Shown: positions 27,227 through 37,292 of the stretch, one piece after another | How the letters are laid out: every line of letters starts with the position of its first letter | How positions within the stretch are numbered: the stretch's first letter is position 1 | Source of the DNA: Pseudomonas arsenicoxydans | Lineage (GTDB): Bacteria; Pseudomonadota; Gammaproteobacteria; Pseudomonadales; Pseudomonadaceae | Direction: 5' to 3' | NCBI RefSeq assembly: GCF_900103875.1 | Contig: NZ_LT629705.1 | Span: 186,001 to 250,000, forward strand | DNA: 64,000 nucleotides | Notes under the pieces: generated by a model | What the model was told of the DNA's origin: nothing | The model's database searches: none | Seen by the model: the letters and a program-made list of their open reading frames with translations, nothing else | Translations under genes and position numbers: made by a program

Positions 27227-27753
27227 GAAATCTCTCCCTGAACATTAGAGCGGATACGAGTGCTTGAATTCCGCCGACTTTATGGCGCAAGGCCATCAAA
27301 ACGCCGCCGATAATGGGAGATCAGAAACAGAGTGTCAATACTTTGTCTGACTTGTCGCCGAACGGTAATCACTGTCAATTTTCAGTCATTTATTTGGCGG
27401 CATTTATTAGCTACACGGTGTCATGCAATTGCCACGCGAGTACCACAGACTCGTCTGGCGCGGAGCATACGCCGTGCATCTGGCCCTTTTTATTATCGAT
27501 GGCCAGCACAGCTTCGACCCGTCGCAATGGCTCGTCGATGGCATTGAGAGAATTATCGGTTGCCTGATGAGCGTCGTCGCCCGCGAGCGTCACGACAAAT
27601 ACATGACGCTTTTTGAAAAACTACTGGGATGACACCCCTTTTCGGACGATCACGGCCTGATCCCGGCAGATCGCGTCTTCATTAAACACGGATACGGGCT
27701 GACGTCGGATGTGCTGCAATCAACCTGGAGTTTTGCTCGAAGGACAATCAAAC
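27227..27753. other. Divergent intergenic region between pelX and the lysozyme inhibitor gene
   Basis: About 530 bp. It holds the GTCAAT pair and must contain the pelX promoter. Frames on both strands (27411-27593 minus, 27423-27632 plus) overlap each other and show no recognised domain. I see no RNA gene. Confidence 0.45.
27334..27379. promoter_or_regulatory. Paired GTCAAT half-sites upstream of pelX
   Basis: GTCAAT at 27334-27339 and again at 27374-27379, exactly 40 bp apart, 110-150 bp upstream of the pelX start. GTCAAT is the half-site of the FleQ box known from Pseudomonas aeruginosa pel control. The second half-sites are imperfect (TCTGAC and AGTCA nearby), so this is a suggestion only. 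Confidence 0.35.
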
Positions 27754-28677
27754 ATGAACATCTGGATCACCGCCGCCCTGGCCGCTTTGGTTTCACTGCC
27801 TGCACTGGCTGCCAACGAGGTCGCACCTCGAGTCGTGCAAGTCCCCTTTGGCCAGGGCATCGAGGCTGCCGAATTCAAACAGTCCATCCGGGGCCGGCTC
27901 ACTGCGCAATACCGCGTGAGCGCGAAGGCAGGCCAGATATTGACCGTCGACCTCAAGCCTTCCAACACGTCCGCCTACTTCAACATCACCGCCAAGGGCG
28001 CGGACTACGCGTTGTTTAACGGCTCGATCATGGGCAATCACTTCATGGGGCCATTGCCCGATGACGGTGAATACACGGTTCAGGTGTACCTCATGCGCAA
28101 CGCCGCACGGCGCAATGAGGTAGCGAACTACAGCCTTTCATTAAACCTCAGCCTCGCTGATGCCTCAGACAGGACTCGGCCATTCGACCAGACCCTGGAG
28201 TTGCAGGGGATTCGGTTTCATATGACGACGCAGGGGAGAGACGACAATCGCGTGCTGCGCATTTCACCTCAAGGGCTGGAGATCGATAATTCAGACATTG
28301 CACGGCCATTGAAGGGAAACATCGTCCGGGCAGAGATTGCAGACCTTGATCGGGATGGCTCACCAGAGATTTACGTCTTTGCCAGATCACCGGGACGCAG
28401 GCTGCCGGGTGAGCTCGTCGCCTATTCGGCAAATCACAAAAAATCGCTTAGCGAGATTTATCTTCCCCCTGTTGGTGAGAATGCGAAAGCAGCGGAGGGC
28501 TATCAGGGCGAGGATGAGTTTGCGGTGGTGGAAAATGCGTTGGTGCGGCGGTTTCCGGTTTACGAGAGTGCGGATGTTGGGGCGGGAAGGACGGGGAAGA
28601 TGCGGGAGGTTCGGTATCGGTTGGTGGCTGGGGAGGCAGGGTGGATTTTGCGGGAGGATGGGGTTATGGAGTATTGA
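27754..28677 (+). CDS. Predicted periplasmic lysozyme inhibitor, PliG-like plus PliI-like domains
   Basis: A 307-residue exported protein: signal peptide MNIWITAALAALVSLPALAA with cleavage near residue 20. Residues about 25-145 resemble PliG inhibitors of goose-type lysozyme (QILTVDLKPSNTSAYFNI, then a GEYTVQVYLMRNAARRNE strand pair). Residues about 155-307 resemble PliI inhibitors of invertebrate-type lysozyme (RISPQGLEIDNSDIARPLKG, ADLDRDGSPEIYVF, LVAYSANHKKSLSEIYLPP). The PliI loop that carries the inhibitory Ser/Tyr in described members reads SPGRRLPGELVAYS here, so its activity is uncertain. The ATG at 27754 has an AAGGA site. Stand-alone gene. Confidence 0.75.
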   Translation: MNIWITAALAALVSLPALAANEVAPRVVQVPFGQGIEAAEFKQSIRGRLTAQYRVSAKAGQILTVDLKPSNTSAYFNITAKGADYALFNGSIMGNHFMGPLPDDGEYTVQVYLMRNAARRNEVANYSLSLNLSLADASDRTRPFDQTLELQGIRFHMTTQGRDDNRVLRISPQGLEIDNSDIARPLKGNIVRAEIADLDRDGSPEIYVFARSPGRRLPGELVAYSANHKKSLSEIYLPPVGENAKAAEGYQGEDEFAVVENALVRRFPVYESADVGAGRTGKMREVRYRLVAGEAGWILREDGVMEY

Positions 28678-28715
28678 GCATTCGGCAACCAGAAGCTCAT
28701 ACGACGTCGGCATAC

Positions 28716-28760
28716 GGTCCTAGGAAATTTCCCTCAAGGTGTGGCGATTGCCATGAACTG
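28716..28760 (+). repeat. Direct repeat A, left flank of the zeta-toxin cassette
   Basis: Begins GTCCTAGGAAATTTCCC and ends CATGAACTGG. It aligns without gaps to 31073-31117 with 34 of 45 identical bases. It lies 39 bp after the lysozyme inhibitor gene and 93 bp before the zeta-toxin start. Confidence 0.65.
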
Positions 28761-29046
28761 GAGCGTTGTCAGCAATTCGTTATTCTCGCGTCCAAACAGA
28801 TTTTTTGTCGTTTTCTGTCCCTCTGACATTTTTCTTAGCACAGGAATTAACAAATGACTCCTGCCGAACAGCTCATGCGAGACGAAGCTATCTACTTTGC
28901 GCGATCGAATAAGAAGGCCATTGCCAAGCGCCGGACCGACAGAGCGTTGTACCCCCCAGAGCAAGATCCCGTGTCAGTATTTATGGCTGGCTCGCCGGGA
29001 GCAGGGAAGACAGAAGCATCCATTGCATTAGTGAATCTTGTAGTGG

Positions 29047-30209
<1,163 letters not shown>

Positions 30210-30814
30210 CTGACACCTCGATCTGGCGAGCATTCTCGCCTAAATGGGTGTCCGGTTTCATTAGACCACTACAATCTCTTTGCCGATACAGCAATCCTAA
30301 GGATTGATCCTGACGAGCTACGCTTCGAATTTACTGAGTATGCGGGAGGAAACGCCTGGATCTTCCAAAGCGGAGTGTCGATTTTGGTCGAGAAAATTCT
30401 TGATTGTGCTTTCGATCAAAGACAGTCTTTTGTGCTGGACGGAACACTTTCCAACATTGATGTGGCGAGAAGGAACGTGGAGCGATCCTTGGGAAAGGGT
30501 AGATTCGTGCAAATCCTTTACGTCTACCAAAATCCGCTCTTGGCATGGGAGTTCGTCAAAGCCCGTGAAGAAGCCGAAGGAAGAAGAATTCGGCCAGAGC
30601 ATTTCGTCGATCAATATTTTGCCGCACGTGACGTCGTAAATGCTCTTAAGCTAGAGTACGGAAGCGACGTTCACGTGGATTTGCTACTCAAGCACATCGA
30701 CAACTCTGGACGTCTGTACAAGGCTGGGGTCGATAAAATTGACTACCATATCCCTGAGCGACACACGCGAACCGATTTAATGGCGCAGCTCGGGTTAGGA
30801 TCAGGAGCACATTC

Positions 30815-30982
30815 ATGATGTCGATCAAGCTAGGTTTTACTAAGGGCACCAAGAGTCCCTTTGCTGACTTTATTCGTAACGCCAAGTCAGAGCAGAAAAA
30901 ACGTATTTACAGCGAAGTGCTGACGGAAGCTACCAAGCAGCAAAACCTCGTGATGATGGAAGCAGAAGCCAAACGAGGTTAG
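30815..30982 (+). CDS. 55-aa protein coupled to the zeta-toxin gene (possible antitoxin or partner)
   Basis: Starts ATGATG inside the zeta stop (ATGA overlap), so translation was coupled to the toxin. The sequence begins MMSIKLGFTKGTKSPFADFI and ends MMEAEAKRG; it is highly charged and helical, with no membrane segment. Overlap, small size and position downstream of a toxin suggest an antitoxin or accessory protein, although classic epsilon antitoxins are encoded upstream of zeta and are longer. With the IS upstream its expression may be lost or driven from the element. A terminator follows at 31008. Confidence 0.7.
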   Translation: MMSIKLGFTKGTKSPFADFIRNAKSEQKKRIYSEVLTEATKQQNLVMMEAEAKRG

Positions 30983-31007
30983 AGGTTAACAGACGGTTCT
31001 GATAAAG

Positions 31008-31036
31008 AAGCCCGGCCAAGTGCTGGGCTTTTTTTC
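31008..31036 (+). terminator. Terminator after the zeta module
   Basis: AAGCCCGG...CTGGGCTT stem around CCAAGTG, followed by a run of seven T. It lies 25 bp after the small partner gene. Confidence 0.8.
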
Positions 31037-31072
31037 ATTCTCTTGAACATAGGTCTGAGAGGCGTGTAATCC

Positions 31073-31117
31073 GTCCTAGGACATTTCCCGCAACTCGTAT
31101 CGCCTTTCATGAACTGG
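31073..31117 (+). repeat. Direct repeat B, right flank of the zeta-toxin cassette
   Basis: GTCCTAGGACATTTCCC...CATGAACTGG, the partner of 28716-28760 in the same orientation. Together they bracket the toxin, its small partner and the terminator. Confidence 0.65.
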
Positions 31118-31150
31118 CGGGCGCTGCTCATCGACGATAGCCTTCAGGTG

Positions 31151-31167
31151 TCGCTGCAAATCAGCGA
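31151..31167 (+). promoter_or_regulatory. Leader hairpin upstream of the second DUF6124 gene
   Basis: TCGCTG-CAAAT-CAGCGA forms a 6-bp stem, like the hairpin ahead of the first DUF6124 gene (TCGCTG-CGCAT-CAGCGA). Further down, GGTGGCTGT near 31249 can pair with ACAGCTGCCACC near 31315. The leader is therefore structured, but its function is unknown. Confidence 0.4.
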
Positions 31168-31383
31168 ACGGCTTTGACAGGCTGAAGAACCGCAAGCTTT
31201 CACTCCTCCGTATAAAACGGCATGCTTTCACGCGTGCAGTTTCGTTCTGGTGGCTGTGCGTGGGGCATCTTCGGATGCACTGGATGCTTGCGTTTCCGGT
31301 CTGTCAACCCGCGTACAGCTGCCACCCAATCCTGTTTGACAGCAGGGGATTGGCAGCTTCCAACTAACGCAAGGAGCTCCACC

Positions 31384-31767
31384 ATGAAGAAAGTCACCCC
31401 AAATCCCCCCGAATCTGCGGCACATTCAGAAGCAGACGCACCCGATTTAAGCCGACTCTCCGAAACAACCGAACGCACCATCAGCACCCGCCTCCGCAAC
31501 CCGACTCACCCCAGCCCCATCAGCCACGTCTTCACCATCCTCCCCGACGTCGACACACCTACCCTGCTCGCCCACGCTTGCGAAACCCTCGCCTCGCTCA
31601 ACGTCATGACCACGGACCTGGCCTGTGATCTCGAAGGTTCACGTCGCAACGTGGCATTGGCGATGCAGCAATTGGCCGTGGTGGCGGAGTTATTGGTAAA
31701 CCGAGCGCTGGACAACCTCGATCCGCCTGACGGTTCGTCCGAGGCACAGTCCGCCAGCCACAGTTAA
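31384..31767 (+). CDS. DUF6124 family protein, second paralogue
   Basis: A 127-residue protein of the same family as 11856-12233: MKKVTPNPPES opening, core HVFTILPDVDTPTLLAHACE, and helical end QLAVVAELLVNRALDNLDPP. It lacks the SKKFNDAAERALDHY segment in recognisable form (SRLSETTERTISTRL instead), so it has diverged more. The start has an excellent AAGGAG site. It precedes a small gene at 31803 by 35 bp, probably in the same transcript. Confidence 0.85.
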   Translation: MKKVTPNPPESAAHSEADAPDLSRLSETTERTISTRLRNPTHPSPISHVFTILPDVDTPTLLAHACETLASLNVMTTDLACDLEGSRRNVALAMQQLAVVAELLVNRALDNLDPPDGSSEAQSASHS

Positions 31768-31802
31768 GTGGTCGCACTCTTTTACCCAATGGAGGTTTTG
31801 TC

Positions 31803-32057
31803 ATGGATCGATACATGCCCGTCACCGGCATCGACTGCACCATCGCGTCGTTGCTGATCGACACCGAAGCACCGCTGGACGTATTGCACGAAACTGCGGC
31901 GTACCGCATCCGCACCGCGACGCAATTGCTGGAAAGCTTCGCCGTCAGCGAGGGCGTGCACAGTGAACTGGCGCGGGTGTTAGTGACTTCACTGCGCGAT
32001 GGTTGCGATTTGATGGATGTTGTCGGGCGACGATTGCAGGCGCAGGTTTCGGCATAG
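31803..32057 (+). CDS. Hypothetical 84-aa protein downstream of DUF6124
   Basis: Small helical protein (MDRYMPVTGIDCTIASLLID, later ETAAYRIRTATQLLESFAV) with a GGAGG ribosome site. Its amphipathic helices resemble the C-terminal half of DUF6124 proteins, so it may be a related or partner protein. No function known. A terminator follows directly. Confidence 0.65.
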   Translation: MDRYMPVTGIDCTIASLLIDTEAPLDVLHETAAYRIRTATQLLESFAVSEGVHSELARVLVTSLRDGCDLMDVVGRRLQAQVSA

Positions 32058-32091
32058 AAAAAAATGGGCGACCTCAGAGGCCGCCCATTTT
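32056..32091. terminator. Hairpin terminator between convergent genes
   Basis: AAAAAATGGGCG...(CCTCAGAG)...CGCCCATTTTT. It lies between the 84-aa gene and the convergent AbiEii gene and can serve both strands. Confidence 0.8.
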
Positions 32092-32107
32092 TCATGCCTA
32101 CAGGGCT

Positions 32108-33010
32108 TTACATCTTGAAGCCAACGCCCTGAACGCTCTCAGTTCCAGTTAATGCTTTCTCTGTTATCACATACAACTCACGTATATGCCCGACTAAAAA
32201 CGTCCAAAAAGCTGGTTCATTGACGGTTTGTGCGACTAACTCACCCGGCAGGAACCGACTCATTTCCTTGCGAAACTCGAGCACTATTTTCGGATCAGTA
32301 TCGAGCAGTTCCGAGCGCGACTTGAACAGCGTCAAGAACTCATCCTGCTTACAGTGATGATCACTCAGTTTCTTCCCGATCAGATCCAGTTGCGGCGTTA
32401 CACCTTGCTGACGCAGCCAAACCATATCCCAGAGATCCCGGTTCTTGATTCGGTTAGGACGCAGCGCAAAAGCCACAATTTTGTCGGCGTAAATTTCTTC
32501 GCGCGATTCTGCCTGTAAAATCAGGCCACTAGTGCCCATGTCGACGCCATACGGGTTCAACAACAGCATGGGTTGTGGCTGATAACTGGGGATGGAACAC
32601 ACATCGATGTTGATGCGCTGTGCCGGCAGATCCTTGCGCCCTGGTCGGGTTTGAACCTTCAGCTTCCACGTATCGACATTTCCCTCCTCGCGGACGGGCT
32701 CTGCGACTTCAACCTCAAGGCCATATTTGGCTTTCAGCGTTGAGACAAGAACGAGAGCGAGTTCAGTCAGGCTCTCGCGATTGAAGTCAGCGCCACCCGT
32801 GAAATCCAGATCTTCGCTCAAGCGATTTGAGCCGTAGCAAGCACGCAAGCACGTACCGCCGATGAAGGTCAGTTTGGCAAGCATGCCAGCAGAACTCAGC
32901 GCCAGCATGATGTCGTGGTGCAGCAATTCCTTTTCCACCACGACCCGCAACGGCGCCAGATCCTGTTTGTTTTTAAGTGCCTCATCTACCAGTTCATCAA
33001 ACAAACTCAT
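32108..33010 (-). CDS. AbiEii/AbiGii-family nucleotidyltransferase toxin
   Basis: Toxin of a type IV (AbiE) toxin-antitoxin pair, 300 residues. The nucleotidyltransferase motif is FIGGTCLRACYGSNRLSEDLDF (GS...DxD). A second conserved part, ILQAESREEIYADKIVAFALR, carries the Asp and Lys of the family's motifs III-IV. AbiEii-type toxins transfer nucleotides (tRNA is a target for the MenT relatives) and can abort phage infection. It overlaps its antitoxin gene by 14 bp. It looks intact. Confidence 0.92.
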   Translation of the reverse strand: MSLFDELVDEALKNKQDLAPLRVVVEKELLHHDIMLALSSAGMLAKLTFIGGTCLRACYGSNRLSEDLDFTGGADFNRESLTELALVLVSTLKAKYGLEVEVAEPVREEGNVDTWKLKVQTRPGRKDLPAQRINIDVCSIPSYQPQPMLLLNPYGVDMGTSGLILQAESREEIYADKIVAFALRPNRIKNRDLWDMVWLRQQGVTPQLDLIGKKLSDHHCKQDEFLTLFKSRSELLDTDPKIVLEFRKEMSRFLPGELVAQTVNEPAFWTFLVGHIRELYVITEKALTGTESVQGVGFKM

Positions 33011-33566
33011 TGGCGACGCTCCAGTCGATCAAGTCCATGTTTCGTTTAGCGGCCTTCATGTCTCGCAAAGCCTGTTGCGGTGTTGCCCGCCATAGGCGAC
33101 AACGTGCGTCGTAGTGAACCTGGTCAACCAGGTCCTGGGGTTTCTGGCGGGTGTGCACGAACTCTATGGTGCCCCAGCGTCCGCATGAAATTGTGCTGCT
33201 GCGACCGGAAGACATCAGGCTGATCCAGTTGATGGGGATCTGAGAGATCACGCCGCAATCGCTCAATACCGTTTCAAGGCTGATGTAGTTGAACTGCATG
33301 GCACGTAGTCGGGCGGCCGCATGAAACAGTACCAATCCGCTGGATGGCTTGGCCGCTTCGAACAGATAAAGTCCTCGACACACACGCGTCAGATGGCCAT
33401 CCGAAGCTGCGCGGCTCAACAGGGTTTTGTAGGCACCTTCGGAAATATCAGGCACCAACGCCCTGAGATCATCGGGAGTGAACAGGTAGCGCTCTTCGCT
33501 GGCCAAACGGGTCAGTTGTTGGAGAAGCCGGCCCATTGGCTGGTTGGATTTTGAGTGTGGATACAT
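32997..33566 (-). CDS. AbiEi-family antitoxin
   Basis: Antitoxin and repressor partner of the AbiEii toxin, 189 residues. The N-terminal winged helix reads LFTPDDLRALVPDISEGAYKTLLSRAASDGHLTRVCRGLY, the usual AbiEi pattern. The C-terminal domain (about 90-189) carries the neutralising activity in studied members, which act without stable binding to the toxin. The start at 33566 (MYPHSK) is chosen over a TTG two codons earlier. It is the first gene of the pair; repressor sites are expected in the 170 bp upstream but I cannot define them. Confidence 0.9.
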   Translation of the reverse strand: MYPHSKSNQPMGRLLQQLTRLASEERYLFTPDDLRALVPDISEGAYKTLLSRAASDGHLTRVCRGLYLFEAAKPSSGLVLFHAAARLRAMQFNYISLETVLSDCGVISQIPINWISLMSSGRSSTISCGRWGTIEFVHTRQKPQDLVDQVHYDARCRLWRATPQQALRDMKAAKRNMDLIDWSVANEFV

Positions 33567-33735
33567 ACCCAAGACTCTACAGAAGGTTTCACTTTATGTA
33601 ACTTACTGTTGAGTCATTGGATTGGCAAACCATTTCTATCTGCATGATTCAAGCACACTGAAAACCATCGGTTGAATTCTCCTCGCCCTTCTACACTCAA
33701 TCCCCACAAGCCCCAAAACCCACCAAAGAGCCCCC

Positions 33736-35142
33736 ATGACCACCCTCAATGACCGCTTGAAGCAAGGCAAGGATGCTCGCAAGAAATGCCCACGCAATGC
33801 TCAGGCCGAGACCGGGAAAATCAAGCGCGACCCACTCCCGCTGATCAAGGCATCCAGCGTCGGACGGATCAACTCCCTGGTCGAATTGCGCTACGGCCGC
33901 ATGCTGGTCTCGCCGTTCACTTTCTATCGCGGCAATGCGTTGCTGCAAGCCCACGATTTGGCCGGGACTTTGAACATGGGCCTCGTATCGCCGATCTGCG
34001 GCGATAGCCACCTGATGAACTTCGGCGGCTTTGCCACGCCCGAACGCAATCTGTTGTTCAGCCTCAACGACTTCGACGAGGTGCATCCCGGCCCTTGGGA
34101 ATGGGACCTCAAACGTCTGGTGGCGAGTTTTGTCGTGGCCGCGCGCGACCTGCGTCATGGCGAATCAATCGAAGAAAGTGTCTGCCGCGAAGTGGTCGTC
34201 TCCTACCAGAGAACCATGCTCGAATGCGCCGAACAAAGCGCACTGGACACCTGGTACGAGTCCATCAGTTATGACGATCTGCTCAAACAGGCGAATAAAG
34301 CCACGCTGGAACATGTCGAGCGCGCCATCGAAAAAGCCGAACGGCGGACGCATGCCGAACTGCTGCCGAAAATCAGTGAGCGTGACGCCCATGGTCGCCT
34401 GATCATTCGCGATGACTTGCCGGAAATTTTCCACCTGCACAACAACACCACGCTGCTGGACGCCGACGATGACTGGCTGCGCCTCTCGGACTGGCGACCG
34501 CTCTATGACACTTTTATGCGCGACTATCCAGGCACGTTGCAGGCCGACCGTCGCGCCTTGCTGTCACGTTTCCATGTTCATGACGTGGCGTTCAAAGTGG
34601 TCGGTGTAGGCAGCGTCGGCACTCGTTGCCTGGTGGCGTTGCTGACCGATGAACAGGAGTTCCCACTATTTCTGCAATTCAAGGAAGCGCGGCGCTCGGT
34701 GCTGGCCGATTACGTGAAAACCCGTTCAAAGGTGCGGCATAACGGTCAGCGCGTGGTCGATGGTCAACGGTTGATGCAATCGGCCAGCGATCTGTTCCTG
34801 GGCTGGACGACCGGCCCCAGCGGCCGGCATTTCTATGTGCGCCAGTTGCGCGATATGAAAATTTCGGCCGAGCTGGAGACCTTCGATGCACAAACCTTTG
34901 CCGCCTACGGTCGCGTCTGTGGCCGCGCCCTCGCCCGCGCGCATGCCAAAGCGTCAGGGCAGGCCGCACAGATCAGCGGATACATCGGCAAGAGCGATGC
35001 GTTGGCCGACGCGCTGCTCAAGTACGCCAAAAGCTACGCCAAGCAGAACGAAAAAGACTTTGAGCGATTCCAGCAGGCCTGCCGCAAGGGCCGGTTGCAG
35101 GCCCGCTCGGAGGCCGATTTTGCAGCCGACCATTTGCCTTAG
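33736..35142 (+). CDS. DUF2252 domain protein
   Basis: A 468-residue protein of the DUF2252 family, related to protein-kinase-like phosphotransferase folds. Recognisable blocks are SPFTFYRGNA, then CGDSHLMNFGGF, followed by FSLNDFDEVHPGPWEWDLKR, where HLMNFG and NDFDE correspond to catalytic-loop and metal-binding motifs of kinase-like enzymes. Later, ARAHAKASGQA and a Lys-rich helix finish the domain. Substrate unknown; no partner gene next to it. A terminator follows at 35244. Confidence 0.88.
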   Translation: MTTLNDRLKQGKDARKKCPRNAQAETGKIKRDPLPLIKASSVGRINSLVELRYGRMLVSPFTFYRGNALLQAHDLAGTLNMGLVSPICGDSHLMNFGGFATPERNLLFSLNDFDEVHPGPWEWDLKRLVASFVVAARDLRHGESIEESVCREVVVSYQRTMLECAEQSALDTWYESISYDDLLKQANKATLEHVERAIEKAERRTHAELLPKISERDAHGRLIIRDDLPEIFHLHNNTTLLDADDDWLRLSDWRPLYDTFMRDYPGTLQADRRALLSRFHVHDVAFKVVGVGSVGTRCLVALLTDEQEFPLFLQFKEARRSVLADYVKTRSKVRHNGQRVVDGQRLMQSASDLFLGWTTGPSGRHFYVRQLRDMKISAELETFDAQTFAAYGRVCGRALARAHAKASGQAAQISGYIGKSDALADALLKYAKSYAKQNEKDFERFQQACRKGRLQARSEADFAADHLP

Positions 35143-35243
35143 AGGTGCTGGCGCGGGGACGTTCATGTGCATAAATTTTTCTTCACCCCCGCGCGCCTCT
35201 TCAACCGGTACATTGCCCTCGCTCATTCAAGAAACTACGGTTT

Positions 35244-35269
35244 GCCCGCCCTCCCGCGGGCTTTTTTTT
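35244..35269 (+). terminator. Terminator downstream of the DUF2252 gene
   Basis: GCCCGC (35244-35249) pairs with GCGGGC (35256-35261), followed by eight T. Confidence 0.85.
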
Positions 35270-35389
35270 GCCTTTTGATTGTTAAGCTGTTGTTTGTCAT
35301 CCAATGCCGCCCATTAAGCTGTCGCAAATCACTTGCTGGCATGCCATTGGGTGTACCATCGATGCCTGTCCATCAGATATCAGTTAGCC

Positions 35390-35824
35390 ATGTCCACGCT
35401 AAGCGAAGAGAGCCGTCAGATCGTAGCTTCTCTGGCGCACCGTGCTGGTCCCAACGCTGACACTGCAAAGACCGCTCAGGCGATCGTTTCAACCTTTCAG
35501 GATATGGACACAGCCCTTACGCCCATCATTGGCCAGCAAGGGGTTGTCGCGCTCTATCGCCGCAGCCTCCACCTGTGCGCGTCTACTCATCCGTCTCTGG
35601 CTCGCTCTTGCGACAAGATGCCGGCCGGCATGGATCTGACCGCCCTCCCGTCTGTACTCGTCGAGCAAAGCGAAACCAATGCCTTGTTTTTCGGTGAAGT
35701 GTTATTGACCACTTTCTACGAGTTGCTGACCACGCTGATCGGGCCTTCGCTCACCGCACGTTTACTTCGTGGCGTGTGGGAGCCTTCTTTGAGCGACACC
35801 CCTTCGCAGGAAAATTCGCCATGA
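35390..35824 (+). CDS. Small helical protein coupled to a KaiC-like gene
   Basis: A 144-residue soluble protein, all helix by pattern. The central ALTPIIGQQGVVALYRRSLH and the C-terminal TTFYELLTTLIGPSLTARLL are repeated-looking amphipathic blocks. I have seen this helical type associated with KaiC-like/kinase sets but know no function. The ATG at 35390 (MSTLSEES) is the start; upstream in-frame codons lack a ribosome site. Its stop overlaps the KaiC-like start (ATGA), which argues for a shared complex or fixed stoichiometry. Confidence 0.65.
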   Translation: MSTLSEESRQIVASLAHRAGPNADTAKTAQAIVSTFQDMDTALTPIIGQQGVVALYRRSLHLCASTHPSLARSCDKMPAGMDLTALPSVLVEQSETNALFFGEVLLTTFYELLTTLIGPSLTARLLRGVWEPSLSDTPSQENSP

Positions 35825-37263
35825 GCACCAAAGTGACTATCAACCGCCTGGCCACCGGCGTGCCAGGACTGGACGAGGTGCTCGGCGGAGGATTGCCGGA
35901 GTTTTCGTTCAACTTGATCGCCGGCCCCCCAGGCTGCGGCAAAACTACCTTGGCGCATCAAATGATGTTTGCCCTGGCGACGCCTGAGCGTCCGGCGCTG
36001 TTCTTTACCGTGCTGGGCGAGCCGCCGTTGAAAATGCTGCGCTACCAGCAGCAATTCGATTTTTTCGACAGCGAAGCGATCAACCATTCGATCCGCTATA
36101 TCAATCTGGCCTCCGACACCCTGGCGGGAAATCTGGACGAGGTGCTGCGGCGCATTGTCAGCGAGGTGGAGACTCACTCACCGGCGCTGGTATTCGTCGA
36201 CTCTTTCCGTTCCGTGGTGCTGGCCAGCGAGACCCAGGACAACCCCAACAACAACCTGCCGCAGTTCGTTCAGCAGCTGGGTATGTTGATGACTACCTGG
36301 CAAGCGACGACCTTCCTGATCGGCGAATATTTCACTGAAACCGACACCAACCCGATTTTCACCGTCGCCGATGGCCTGATCTGGCTGCGCCAAAGCGTTC
36401 AGCGCAACTCCATGGTGCGCAAGATGGAAATCATGAAGATGCGCGGCCAGCCAACGCTGCCAGGCCTGCACACCTTCCGCATCGCCACGTCGGGGATCAA
36501 GGTCTTTGCACCTGCCGCCATCAATCCGATTGAGGCGCCGCTGGAGTTCCCGATCAAACGCCTGAAAATGGGCGTGCCGCAGCTCGACGAGATGCTCGGC
36601 GGCGGTTTGCCCCGCGGCTACTCCTTGCTGGTGGCCGGACCCTCGGGCTCGGGCAAAAGCATTCTGGCAGCCACGTTCCTGGCCGAAGGCGCGCGCAATG
36701 GCGAAACCGGTGTGATCGCGGTTTTCGAACAGCGGCCCAATCACTCCCAGAACGCCACCCTTGCAGGCCTGATTCAAAGCGATCAGGTCGGTCTGGTGGA
36801 CAGCCGCAGGCCAGATCTGTCCATCGACGAAATCGTGCAGTTGCTACTGAGCGAGATCGACCGCCTGAAAGCGACCCGCGTGGTCATCGATTCGCTGTCC
36901 GGCTTTGAACTGGCGCTGGCCCCGACCTTTCGCGAAGACTTCCGCGAGTCGTTGTCGCGCATGGTCTCGGCCCTGACCAGCATCGGCGTCAGTGTATTGC
37001 TGACCTCGGAGCTGGAGGACCGCTACACTGACCTGCGTTTCAGTCCTTACGGCACCGCGTTTCTCACTGACGCAATCATCGTCCAGCGCTACATTGAAGT
37101 GCAGAGCCGCTTGTTGCGTATCATGGCAGTCGTCAAGGTTCGGGCCAGTGCCCACTCCGATGAGCTGCGTCAGTACCACATCGACGATAAGGGCCTGCAT
37201 ATCGGCGAAATGCTGCCGGAACAGGAAGGCTTGCTAGGCGGCAGGCCTACCCGGCGGCGGTAG
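35821..37263 (+). CDS. KaiC-like double-domain RecA-fold ATPase
   Basis: A 480-residue protein with two KaiC domains in tandem. Each begins with a TGVPGLDEVLGGGLP-type opening. Walker A motifs are GPPGCGKT (35-42) and GPSGSGKS (273-280). The catalytic Glu pair known from clock KaiC (EE) is altered: near residues 64-67 domain 1 reads VLGE, and in domain 2 FEQR (302-305) keeps only one Glu. No KaiA or KaiB gene is nearby, so this is not a clock; bacterial KaiC-like proteins of this size often work with histidine kinases. It is coupled to the upstream 144-aa gene and lies 29 bp before the kinase gene. Confidence 0.9.
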   Translation: MSTKVTINRLATGVPGLDEVLGGGLPEFSFNLIAGPPGCGKTTLAHQMMFALATPERPALFFTVLGEPPLKMLRYQQQFDFFDSEAINHSIRYINLASDTLAGNLDEVLRRIVSEVETHSPALVFVDSFRSVVLASETQDNPNNNLPQFVQQLGMLMTTWQATTFLIGEYFTETDTNPIFTVADGLIWLRQSVQRNSMVRKMEIMKMRGQPTLPGLHTFRIATSGIKVFAPAAINPIEAPLEFPIKRLKMGVPQLDEMLGGGLPRGYSLLVAGPSGSGKSILAATFLAEGARNGETGVIAVFEQRPNHSQNATLAGLIQSDQVGLVDSRRPDLSIDEIVQLLLSEIDRLKATRVVIDSLSGFELALAPTFREDFRESLSRMVSALTSIGVSVLLTSELEDRYTDLRFSPYGTAFLTDAIIVQRYIEVQSRLLRIMAVVKVRASAHSDELRQYHIDDKGLHIGEMLPEQEGLLGGRPTRRR

Positions 37264-37292
37264 AGCAAAAGACAGGGAGTAAGCAAAAAACC

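Noticed and set aside
27411..27632. Overlapping short frames upstream of the lysozyme inhibitor
   Set aside because: Both strands open by chance; no domain or ribosome site.
35821..37263. KaiC-like gene considered as part of a circadian clock
   Set aside because: No kaiA or kaiB nearby, and the catalytic Glu pairs differ from clock KaiC.
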